Assembly (NCBI RefSeq): GCF_001613325.1
Contig: NZ_BDCD01000002.1
Span: 186,001 to 250,000 of the forward strand
Source: Nocardia yamanashiensis NBRC 100130
GTDB taxonomy: Bacteria; Actinomycetota; Actinomycetes; Mycobacteriales; Mycobacteriaceae
Reading direction: 5' to 3'
DNA length: 64,000 nt
The notes below the pieces were generated by a model. The model saw only the letters and a program-made list of their open reading frames with translations. It ran no database searches and was not told where the DNA came from. Both the position numbers and the translations under genes were made by a program. This document shows, one piece after another, positions 56,972 through 64,000 of this stretch; position 1 is the first letter of the stretch, and each line of letters opens with the position of its first letter.

Positions 56972-57972
56972 AATCGGTTCGTACCGCGGCTGTTCGGCTG
57001 ATCGTCGTCGGCCTGGTCATCGCCGTCATGGGCGCCATGATCTGGACCGCGCTGCAGACGCCGGTGAAGGGCGGCACCCGTGCTTTCGCCGCGCACATCA
57101 GCGATGTGTCGGGCCTGAAACAGGGTTCGGACGTGCGCATGGCGGGCGTGCAGGTCGGCAAGGTCACCACCATCACCCTCGACGGCGCGGTGGCGTACGT
57201 GGAATTCACCGTGGCCGAGGGGCAGGAGGTCTACGACAATACCGAGGCCGCGGTGCTGTTCTCCTCGCTCATCGGCGACCGCTACCTGGCCCTGCAACAG
57301 AAGGTCGCGCCGGGGCGGAAACTGCCGTCCGGCAGCACCATTCCCATCGAGCGCACGCACGGCTCGTTCGACATCTCCGAACTGTTCGACGCCGTACGGC
57401 CCATCTTCGAGACGCTGTCCACCGGATCGGTGGACAAGTTCCTGGAGAACCTGCTGCTGGTCGCCTCCGGGGACGGGCGCGGGCTGGGTCCGGTGATGGA
57501 CAGCCTCGACAAGATCATCGCGGTGGCCTCCAGCCAGGAGCCGGTGGTGATCCTGCTGGCCGACAACCTGTCCGGGCTGCTCAATCGCTTCGAGGGTCAA
57601 TCGCCCAAGATCGACCTCATGATCGACCAGGTGCTGGGCCTGGTGGACGGCATCTACGCCAAGCTCGACACGCTGAACAGCCTGATCGAGAAGGCGATTC
57701 CGGGCCTGAACGCCGCCATGCCGATGTTCGACCGCCTGGTCGGCATCTACTACGACAACTTCCCCGGCCTGGAACGTCTGTACAACACCCTGCTCGGACC
57801 CGACATGGTGACCTTCATCCGGCAGGTGCTGGCCGCCGTGCCCACCGCCATGCAGACCGTCAATGGCCTCATTCTCGAGCCCGAGGCGGGCGAGCGCTGG
57901 AGCTGCCTGAGCGGACTGCCGATCCCGGTCACCGTCGTCATGGGCGTCGAGCGGATGGAGAGCTGCAAGTGA
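56968..57972 (+). CDS. mceB: Mce family protein B
   Basis: 334 residues, N-terminal helix (LIVVGLVIAVMGAMIWTAL), MCE domain (SDVSGLKQGSDVRMAGVQVGKVTTI) and helical tunnel region with an even spread of hydrophobic heptads, ending in two-Cys WSCLSG...ESCK. GTG start coupled to mceA; stop coupled to mceC. Confidence 0.94.
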   Translation: MKSVRTAAVRLIVVGLVIAVMGAMIWTALQTPVKGGTRAFAAHISDVSGLKQGSDVRMAGVQVGKVTTITLDGAVAYVEFTVAEGQEVYDNTEAAVLFSSLIGDRYLALQQKVAPGRKLPSGSTIPIERTHGSFDISELFDAVRPIFETLSTGSVDKFLENLLLVASGDGRGLGPVMDSLDKIIAVASSQEPVVILLADNLSGLLNRFEGQSPKIDLMIDQVLGLVDGIYAKLDTLNSLIEKAIPGLNAAMPMFDRLVGIYYDNFPGLERLYNTLLGPDMVTFIRQVLAAVPTAMQTVNGLILEPEAGERWSCLSGLPIPVTVVMGVERMESCK

Positions 57973-59033
57973 ACCTGCCAACGCCGAGCTTCGCCTTCGA
58001 AAGGCTGTCCGTACCGCGAATCAGGCTGCCGCGCTTGACGGTTCGCAGTGCCGCGGCGCAGACCAAGTTCGAGTTCCGGATCGGCATCGCCGCCATCCTG
58101 GTCACCGTCGCGGCACTGGTGGCCGCCGTCGGAGCCTTCGTGATCCCGTTCGGAGAGACCGTCTATCGCGCCGAATTCGGCAATTCCGGGGACGTGCGCA
58201 CCGGCGACGACGTGCGGGTGGCCGGCATCTCGGTCGGCAAGGTGCGCAGCGTGACCCTGGTCGAGGACCACGCCGAGATCGCCTTCGGGCTCGACTCCAA
58301 GGTGCGCGTCGGCGTCGACTCGCGGGTCACCGTCCGGCTGCTCACCCCGATCGGCGGGCGCTTCGTCACGGTCGAACCGGCCGGGCCCGGCACCGCCGCC
58401 GGGAAGATCATTCCGCGCGAGCGCACCAGGACGCCCTACGACCTGTCCGCGGCGCTGGAACAGGTGACCCCGGCGCTGTCGGCCCTCGATACCGGGAAGC
58501 TGCGGGAGACCATCGCGAAATTGGCGGGGGCGTTCGAACAGCAGCCGGCCGCGCTGAACGGAATCCTGAACAGCGTCAACAGTTTGTCCGCGATCATCGT
58601 GCAGCGGCGCACCGAATTCGCGCGCACCCTGGACGTGGCCAAGGAGTACTTCGAGACGCTGATGAACAAGCTGGACCGGCTGCAATTGGCCGGGCAGCAC
58701 GTGCTGGACCTGTACCGGGTCATCGCGGCCAATCGGGACGGGCTGGTCAATCTGGCCGCGCAGATCCGGCGCGCGTTCGATTACGTCACACCGATTTTCG
58801 ACGCGGCCCAGAATCAGCTCGGGCCGGCGCTGGAACCGCTGTACGACACCATCGACAAATCGGTGGCCGATCTGGTCGGCAACAAGGACGCGCTGGCGAG
58901 CATGAACCAGAACCTGGCGCGGCTGCTGGAGTGGTTCGCGCGCAACAGCGACAACCCGTACGTCAAGGTCGACCATTCGGGGGCCATCGTCACCGATACG
59001 CCTTTGTGCCCGGCCGGGAAGCAGGGGTGCTGA
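57969..59033 (+). CDS. mceC: Mce family protein C
   Basis: 354 residues, N-terminal helix (IGIAAILVTVAALVAAVGAF), MCE domain (GNSGDVRTGDDVRVAGISVGKVRSV) and helical tunnel region. The C-terminus is short and Cys-containing (TPLCPAGKQGC), like the Cys-ended tail of MceB. GTG start overlaps the mceB stop by 4 bp. Confidence 0.94.
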   Translation: MNLPTPSFAFERLSVPRIRLPRLTVRSAAAQTKFEFRIGIAAILVTVAALVAAVGAFVIPFGETVYRAEFGNSGDVRTGDDVRVAGISVGKVRSVTLVEDHAEIAFGLDSKVRVGVDSRVTVRLLTPIGGRFVTVEPAGPGTAAGKIIPRERTRTPYDLSAALEQVTPALSALDTGKLRETIAKLAGAFEQQPAALNGILNSVNSLSAIIVQRRTEFARTLDVAKEYFETLMNKLDRLQLAGQHVLDLYRVIAANRDGLVNLAAQIRRAFDYVTPIFDAAQNQLGPALEPLYDTIDKSVADLVGNKDALASMNQNLARLLEWFARNSDNPYVKVDHSGAIVTDTPLCPAGKQGC

Positions 59034-59036
59034 ACC

Positions 59037-60209
59037 GTGAACACGCCGAATCCATTGCGCGCCTTCCGCGGTCGCGTGCTGCCGCGCACCCGGACCGGGC
59101 GGCTCACCGCCGGGGTGGGAGTGGTGGCGCTGGTCATGGGACTCATCGTGGCCCTGACCGGCAAGCAGTACTACGACACCACGCAGGCGCCGTTGAGCAT
59201 CTGCGCCGAATTCCGGGACGCCGTCGGGCTGTACGAGGGCAACAAGGTCACCATGCTGGGCATCCAGATCGGCAATGTGGAATCCATCGAACCCAGTGAT
59301 CAGGGCGTCGTGGTGCACATGACGGTGGACCGCAAGGTGCGACTGCCGCAGCAGCTCGGCGCGGTCACCGTCGCCAATTCCATTGTCACCGACCGGCGGG
59401 TCGAGCTCGGGCCCGCGTACACCAGCGGCGGGACCTTCGACTACCGGAACTGTATTCCCAAGGACCGCACCAAGACTCCGGTCGGCTTCACCGAGGCCAT
59501 GCGTGCCATCGCGACGCTGTCGGAGGATCTCACCGGCAAGGCGCACGACGCGCCGCTGCAGGAAGCCCCGCCGAATGTGCTCGGGGATTCGCTGGCGCGG
59601 ATCGCGCAGCAGGTCGACGACAGTGCGGTCCCGTTGAACGGGGCGATTCGCAATGTGTCGGAGATCCTGGGTGATTCGGCGGCGGGCGCGAACTATCTGC
59701 TCGGGGCGATTCTCAAGGAATTCCGGAAGATCAGCCAGAACCTCGATCAGGGGGTGTCGGATTCGGAATTCCTGCTCGACGCCGCCACCGACGCGCTGAA
59801 TATCGCCAATCGGATGGCGCCGGATCTGACCGCCATCATCCGGGATATCTCGATCTGGGTGCCGCCGCTGGCGAATCTATTGGGGTACAAGTGGATTCGC
59901 ACCATCATGCTGGGCCTGGACGGGTTCATGCCGGTGCTGTTCCAGATCCTGGATCACACCCAGGGCATGGTGGATTTCGCCAAGAGCGTCCCGGACGCAT
60001 TGCAGGGGGCGAAGAACCTGTTCGATCAGAACCTCGGGGCGGGCAAATTGCAGTACGTGCCGCCGAGCTTCCGTATCGACCCGGCGCTCGCGCGTGATGT
60101 GTGCTCCATGGTCAAACCCTGGTATCAGCCGTGTGATCGCGACTTCGCGGCCGGGGAAACCGTGGACCTGGGACTGGTGCAACTGCTGCTGTCGGCGGGT
60201 GGGAAATGA
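59037..60209 (+). CDS. mceD: Mce family protein D
   Basis: 390 residues with an N-terminal helix (LTAGVGVVALVMGLIVAL), MCE domain (FRDAVGLYEGNKVTMLGIQIGNVESI) and helical region. GTG start three bases after the mceC stop. Stop overlaps mceE (ATGA). Confidence 0.94.
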   Translation: MNTPNPLRAFRGRVLPRTRTGRLTAGVGVVALVMGLIVALTGKQYYDTTQAPLSICAEFRDAVGLYEGNKVTMLGIQIGNVESIEPSDQGVVVHMTVDRKVRLPQQLGAVTVANSIVTDRRVELGPAYTSGGTFDYRNCIPKDRTKTPVGFTEAMRAIATLSEDLTGKAHDAPLQEAPPNVLGDSLARIAQQVDDSAVPLNGAIRNVSEILGDSAAGANYLLGAILKEFRKISQNLDQGVSDSEFLLDAATDALNIANRMAPDLTAIIRDISIWVPPLANLLGYKWIRTIMLGLDGFMPVLFQILDHTQGMVDFAKSVPDALQGAKNLFDQNLGAGKLQYVPPSFRIDPALARDVCSMVKPWYQPCDRDFAAGETVDLGLVQLLLSAGGK

Positions 60210-61363
60210 GCGCGACGAACCGGAAGCCTTGGCGCACAGTGACTCTCGGTGTGCTGACCGTCGCCACCGTCTCGAGTTGTGCGGTGCGGCCGCTGGATCT
60301 GCCGCTGCCGGGCACGCGGTACGGGAAGCCCACCTACGAGGTGCGGGTGGAGTTCGGCAATGTGCTGTCGCTGCCGCTCAAGACCAAGGTGGAGCTCAAC
60401 GGCGCGCAGGTGGGCGTCGTGGAATCGGTGAGTGTGCGGCCGCGGCCGGACGCGAACGTGCCGTCGCTGGCCGCCGATCAGCAGCCCTACTATCAGCCGA
60501 CCGCCATCCTGGCCATCGACGAGGATGTGCGGCTGCCCGTGGAGACCGAGGTCGAGATGGCGCAGACCACGTTGTTCGGCGACACCTTCGTCAAACTCAC
60601 CATCCCGCAACAGACTTCGGGCCGCGAGCTCGGTCAGGGCGGTGTCATCCCGATCGTGCAGACCAAACAGGCCACCAGCGTCGAGCAGTACATGACGGCC
60701 GTGGTCGGGTGGGTCACCGGCGGCAATGTGCCGTTCGTGCAGAGCTTCGTCAGCAGCGTGAACCAGGCGTTCCCGGCCGATTCGGGGAACCTGCGGGAGT
60801 TCATGGCGAAACTGTCGGTGTCCATCGAACGGATCGGGCAGAGCACCGGGCAGCTCAGCGCCATCCTGAACAACGCCACCGCGGCGCTGGATGTGTTCCG
60901 GCAGGCGGAAGACGTGTGGCGCTTCGTCTTCGACCAGGCGCCGGTGCTGCTCGGGGTGGTGCAGAAGGTACTGCCGGAGATCATGTACTTCGTCGATTCC
61001 ATTCGCGATCTCGCGGCCTGGGCGGGGGACTACCTGATCGATCCGGCCAATCCGAAATCGGCGTCGCGGGTGGCCAAGATCGACCGGTTCCTGGACGTGT
61101 GGACGCCATTGGCGCAGGCCATGATCGCCACCCCGAACCAGGTGCCGCGCACGCTGGAATCGGTGAATGCGCTACTGGCCAACAAGATCGTGCCGTTCCT
61201 GTCCGCGCGCGGGCGCATCGAACTCTCCGATGTGGTCCCGCAGACCCCGGCGAGTGCGCTCACCGGGGATCCGGAGGCGGACGCGCGCATAGTCGCGGCC
61301 AATGAGCAGGCGTTCCGCGATCGGGTGAGCCCGGTCCTGAAACTCGTGGGGTTGATGCGATGA
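60206..61363 (+). CDS. mceE: Mce family lipoprotein E
   Basis: 385 residues. The only lipoprotein of the six: signal peptide ending TVATVSSC (lipobox), as in mycobacterial LprK/LprN. The MCE domain follows (EFGNVLSLPLKTKVELNGAQVGVVESV) and then the helical region. ATG and stop both overlap the neighbours by 4 bp. Confidence 0.94.
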   Translation: MSATNRKPWRTVTLGVLTVATVSSCAVRPLDLPLPGTRYGKPTYEVRVEFGNVLSLPLKTKVELNGAQVGVVESVSVRPRPDANVPSLAADQQPYYQPTAILAIDEDVRLPVETEVEMAQTTLFGDTFVKLTIPQQTSGRELGQGGVIPIVQTKQATSVEQYMTAVVGWVTGGNVPFVQSFVSSVNQAFPADSGNLREFMAKLSVSIERIGQSTGQLSAILNNATAALDVFRQAEDVWRFVFDQAPVLLGVVQKVLPEIMYFVDSIRDLAAWAGDYLIDPANPKSASRVAKIDRFLDVWTPLAQAMIATPNQVPRTLESVNALLANKIVPFLSARGRIELSDVVPQTPASALTGDPEADARIVAANEQAFRDRVSPVLKLVGLMR

Positions 61364-62313
61364 CCCGCAAGATCATGGTCTCGGCGCTGGCGATGGTGCT
61401 CATGGCCGTCAGCGCCACGCTGTACCTCACCTACGGGGTGTTCGGTTTCAAACCCGGGGCGCGGGTGTACGGGATCAGCGTGGTGCTGCCCAATTCCGGT
61501 GGGCTCATGCAGACTTCGCCGGTCACGCTGAACGGCTTGCAGGTCGGGCGGGTCACGGCGCTGGAAAAGGCCGAGAGCGGGGTGCTGGCGCGGCTGTCGG
61601 TGGAATCGGAGTACCGGATCCCGATGGACGCCGCCGTGACGGTGGCCAACCTGTCGGCGGTGGGGGAGCAGTATCTCAACTTCGCGCCGAAATCGACTGC
61701 GGGGCCGTATTTCTCGGACGGTGCGGTGGTGCCGGCCGCTCAGGTGGTGCAGCCGCTGACCATCGCGCGGGCGCTGGGCGGGCTGCAGGGGGTGATGGCG
61801 CAGCTCGATCCCGACAGCATCAACACCATTCTGCGCGGGGCCGACGTCGCCATCGCCGGGGTGGGGCCGAGCATCGAGAAACTGGTCAGCTCCGGCGGCA
61901 TGTTCTCCACCACGCTGCGGCAGAACCGGGAGCTGATCCAGCGGCTGCTGAGCTTCGCGGCGGGCGCGGCCACCGAATCCTCCACCGAGAAGATGACTTT
62001 GCTGCGCAGTTCCGCGCAGCGGCTGGGCGCGACGCTGGCGCCGGAACTGCCCGGACTGCTCGACCAGTTCATCTCCATCACCGTCGATTCCGGTGGCACC
62101 CAGGTGATTCCGCTGATTCCGTTGCTGAAACGGCTGATGAACTACCTCCAGTTGTTCATGCAGAAGGGCGGGCCGGCGCTGGAGATCATCCGGCCGTATC
62201 TGCTCGACCCGCTCGAGCACGCCGAGGTCGATCTCGGCAAGACCATGGACGGGCTGCTCGCGGCGTTCCCCGAGGGCAAGGGATTCCGGCTGCTCGTCGA
62301 CATACCGCACTGA
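61360..62313 (+). CDS. mceF: Mce family protein F
   Basis: 317 residues, N-terminal helix (VSALAMVLMAVSATLYLTYGVFG), MCE domain (LPNSGGLMQTSPVTLNGLQVGRVTAL) and helical region, shorter at the C-terminus than many MceF proteins. Last of the six-subunit set, followed by three Mce-associated membrane protein genes. Confidence 0.94.
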   Translation: MTRKIMVSALAMVLMAVSATLYLTYGVFGFKPGARVYGISVVLPNSGGLMQTSPVTLNGLQVGRVTALEKAESGVLARLSVESEYRIPMDAAVTVANLSAVGEQYLNFAPKSTAGPYFSDGAVVPAAQVVQPLTIARALGGLQGVMAQLDPDSINTILRGADVAIAGVGPSIEKLVSSGGMFSTTLRQNRELIQRLLSFAAGAATESSTEKMTLLRSSAQRLGATLAPELPGLLDQFISITVDSGGTQVIPLIPLLKRLMNYLQLFMQKGGPALEIIRPYLLDPLEHAEVDLGKTMDGLLAAFPEGKGFRLLVDIPH

Positions 62314-62335
62314 TCCGGCTTCGGAAGGGGTACAG

Positions 62336-62968
62336 ATGAAGTCACGTTGGATAGAGATGGACGCCGGCGGAATCCGGATTCCGCTGCTCGGTCTGGCGGC
62401 GGCCGTGCTGGCCGTCGTCACGCTGGCGGGGGTCATGGGGTATCGCAACTGGGACCTGGCCGCGCGCAATGACGATCTCGGCGCATCGCTCGCCGATGCG
62501 CGGCGCAAGGAAGCCGATTGTGTGGCGGCCATTCAGGCGGGGACCGATTTCCTGCTGGCGGCCAATAACTTCGACTATCGCAAGCCGGAGGAATGGACCA
62601 CGCGGATGGCCGCGCTGACCACCGGGCCCGTGCACGACTATTTCGCCACCGACAAAGTGGCGCAGGACAATTCGGCTCTCATCACGGCGGGGAAGCTGCG
62701 CAAGACCAGCACCGTGGCGGACGCGGCGTGCGCGCTGCAGACCGCCACGGGGGTGCGGGTGATCGCGCAACTCGACGAGAGCACCCAGAATTTCCAGGTC
62801 AGCGACCCGGTCAAGACCACGTCGGCGGTATGGGCGGAACTCGGGAAGGTCGACGGGGCTTGGAAAGTCATCGACTCGGGGCGTGGGGATCAGGCGCTCA
62901 AAGGTGATCTGACCGCCGCCCAGCCCGCGGGGCCGACCGCCACCACTCCGGCCGAACAGCCGCGATAA
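62336..62968 (+). CDS. Mce-associated membrane protein 1
   Basis: 210 residues: a helix (LLGLAAAVLAVVTLAGVMG), a short coiled segment, and an extracytoplasmic alpha+beta domain (AIQAGTDFLLAANNFDYRKPEEW...AVWAELGKVDGAWKVIDSG) of the SnoaL/NTF2-like type found in Mas/Mam proteins that stabilise Mce complexes. Two Cys (EADCVA, DAACAL). GGAAGGGG precedes the ATG. Confidence 0.88.
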   Translation: MKSRWIEMDAGGIRIPLLGLAAAVLAVVTLAGVMGYRNWDLAARNDDLGASLADARRKEADCVAAIQAGTDFLLAANNFDYRKPEEWTTRMAALTTGPVHDYFATDKVAQDNSALITAGKLRKTSTVADAACALQTATGVRVIAQLDESTQNFQVSDPVKTTSAVWAELGKVDGAWKVIDSGRGDQALKGDLTAAQPAGPTATTPAEQPR

Positions 62969-62981
62969 GGAGGGACCGATC

Positions 62982-63599
62982 ATGGAGAAGACGGCGAAAC
63001 AGCGGTCCTGGCGGGACCGGTCCATCGTGGTGACGGGGCGGCGGCGACTGGCCACGGGGATCGCGGCGGCGGTGCTGCTCGGTGGAACCGGTTCGGCGCT
63101 GGGATATTTCGCGTACGAGCACGGGAGGGCCGCGGACCAGGTCGTGGCCGCCCGGGCGCTCGCGGCCGACCGGGACTCGGCGGCCAAGGCCGGATCCGAA
63201 TTCCTCACCACCATGTTCACCGTGAACAGCGGCAGCCTCGAACACTGGGACAGCGCGGTACTGGCCGGCACCACCGACTCCATGCACGCACAGCTGGCGC
63301 AATGGAAAACCGTGCTGCAGAAGCTGGTATCGGCCAACATGGAAATGAGCAGCACGGTCAAGGACGTAGGCGTGGTGTCGCAAGCCGGGGACGCGGTGAC
63401 GCTGCTGGCGGTCATCGAATCGACCGGTCGCACCAGCCCCGACAGCGCCGCACCGAATATCACCACCAGTTCGGCGCTGATCGACCTGCGCCAGATCGAC
63501 GGGAAATGGAAGGTGCAGGGCTACGGCCCCGCCGGCGGCATGCCGCCCGCCGCACCGGCCACCAGTCCCGCCCCCACCCCCGACCAGACCCCGCGCTGA
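62982..63599 (+). CDS. Mce-associated membrane protein 2
   Basis: 205 residues with the same plan: basic N-terminus, helix (LATGIAAAVLLGGTGSALGYF), then the Mce-associated domain (AAKAGSEFLTTMFTVNSGSLEHWDSAVLAG... IDLRQIDGKWKVQGYG) and a Pro-rich tail. Starts 13 bases after the previous stop with AAGGAGGG. Confidence 0.88.
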   Translation: MEKTAKQRSWRDRSIVVTGRRRLATGIAAAVLLGGTGSALGYFAYEHGRAADQVVAARALAADRDSAAKAGSEFLTTMFTVNSGSLEHWDSAVLAGTTDSMHAQLAQWKTVLQKLVSANMEMSSTVKDVGVVSQAGDAVTLLAVIESTGRTSPDSAAPNITTSSALIDLRQIDGKWKVQGYGPAGGMPPAAPATSPAPTPDQTPR

Positions 63600-63618
63600 C
63601 CGCGAAAGAACTCGAGAC

Positions 63619-64000
63619 ATGAAGACCACAACAGACCAGCCCGAGACCGCGACTGAAGCAAAGAACGCGACTGAGGCTGAGACCGCGACTCAGAGTGAGG
63701 CCGCGTTGGACACCGAGGAGCCGAAGTTGTCGGCAGCGACTCGGTCCGCGACCGGGCCGCGGCGAATCGGCGTGCCGGTCGTGGCGGCCGTGGCCGCGGT
63801 GATCGCCGTCCTGGCGGCCGGAATGGGCATCGGCGCATGGCATTACGCCGCCGCGCGGCACGATCTCGAAGTGACGGCGCGCGGCTTCGACGCCCAGGCC
63901 GGTGATCGGGAGGCCGCGCTGAAGGCCGGCGCGAGCTTTCTCGCCACCGCCTATACGGTCGACGCCGCAGGTGACAAGAGTATGGCGAAATGGAATGCCG
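63619..64000 (+). CDS. Mce-associated membrane protein 3 (3' truncated by the window edge)
   Basis: The frame is open from the ATG at 63619 to the last base (about 127 residues). A repetitive acidic head rich in Ala, Thr and Glu (EAKNATEAETATQSEAA) precedes a helix (VPVVAAVAAVIAVLAAGMGIG) and the start of the same domain (AALKAGASFLATAYTVDAAG). The weak Shine-Dalgarno (GAAAGAA further up) leaves the start less certain. Third in a row of the Mas type. Confidence 0.82.
   Translation, partial: MKTTTDQPETATEAKNATEAETATQSEAALDTEEPKLSAATRSATGPRRIGVPVVAAVAAVIAVLAAGMGIGAWHYAAARHDLEVTARGFDAQAGDREAALKAGASFLATAYTVDAAGDKSMAKWNA

Noticed and set aside
1..64000. tRNA/rRNA genes, CRISPR arrays, insertion sequences, phage or integrase genes, attachment sites
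   Set aside because: None was recognised on either strand; base composition and coding style are even throughout, giving no sign of a recent insertion.

Overview
The window is about 64 kb of uniformly GC-rich DNA from a mycolic-acid-type actinobacterium, most plausibly Nocardia or a close relative. The evidence is the gene content: a complete yrbE-mce lipid-import operon with Mce-associated proteins, a KasA/KasB-type ketoacyl synthase, an EthA/MymA-type Baeyer-Villiger monooxygenase, an LdtMt2-like L,D-transpeptidase, an MTB12-like lipoprotein, MMPL, FadD and FadE proteins, and a SAM-IV-type riboswitch. No tRNA, rRNA, CRISPR array, insertion sequence or prophage was seen. Genus is an inference; no identification search was possible.

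Layout. 1-3.5 kb: lipid genes (3' part of a FadD acyl-CoA ligase, a lysophospholipid-type acyltransferase, an acyl-CoA dehydrogenase). 3.5-9.2 kb: a non-canonical Hsp70 operon (Sel1-repeat membrane protein, GrpE-like protein, Hsp70 with an extra domain). 9.2-15 kb: a cupredoxin lipoprotein, then a tightly coupled P450 - alpha/beta hydrolase - SDR - Baeyer-Villiger monooxygenase - TetR operon behind tandem GGTAC palindromes. 15-24.7 kb: regulators and small metabolic genes (TetR/amidase divergon, Nudix, a TetR operon with two small membrane proteins, a penicillin-binding-fold serine hydrolase, an SDR/LysR divergon, DoxX, MFS). 24.8-28 kb: a SAM-IV-like riboswitch in front of an AfsA-hotdog - HAD phosphatase - unknown operon. 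28-34.7 kb: methyltransferase/AraC divergon, medium-chain reductase, polysaccharide flippase, L,D-transpeptidase, a cluster of inverted repeats, and a TDT-family transporter.

34.8-64 kb appears to be one functional neighbourhood centred on envelope lipids. It has two UbiB/ABC1-like kinases flanking a GntR regulator, several SDRs, a KAS with SRPBCC and membrane partners, an MMPL unit with lipoprotein and secreted protein, and the mce operon running off the right edge. Eight copies of a TGTC-N3-GACA palindrome (consensus near ACTGTCTGGGACAGT) lie between these genes, seven of them in promoter regions, and the GntR gene has one on each side. The working hypothesis is one regulon of lipid synthesis, modification and transport. 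Inserted in this stretch is a second, short Rho factor next to an AlkD-like gene.

The points most worth following up are the SAM riboswitch on an AfsA-type operon, the shared operator of the mce neighbourhood, the unusual Hsp70 operon, the short Rho paralogue, and the TACGAACGTA palindromes shared by two loci 15 kb apart. Start codons were chosen by Shine-Dalgarno position, overlap with the upstream stop, and family length.
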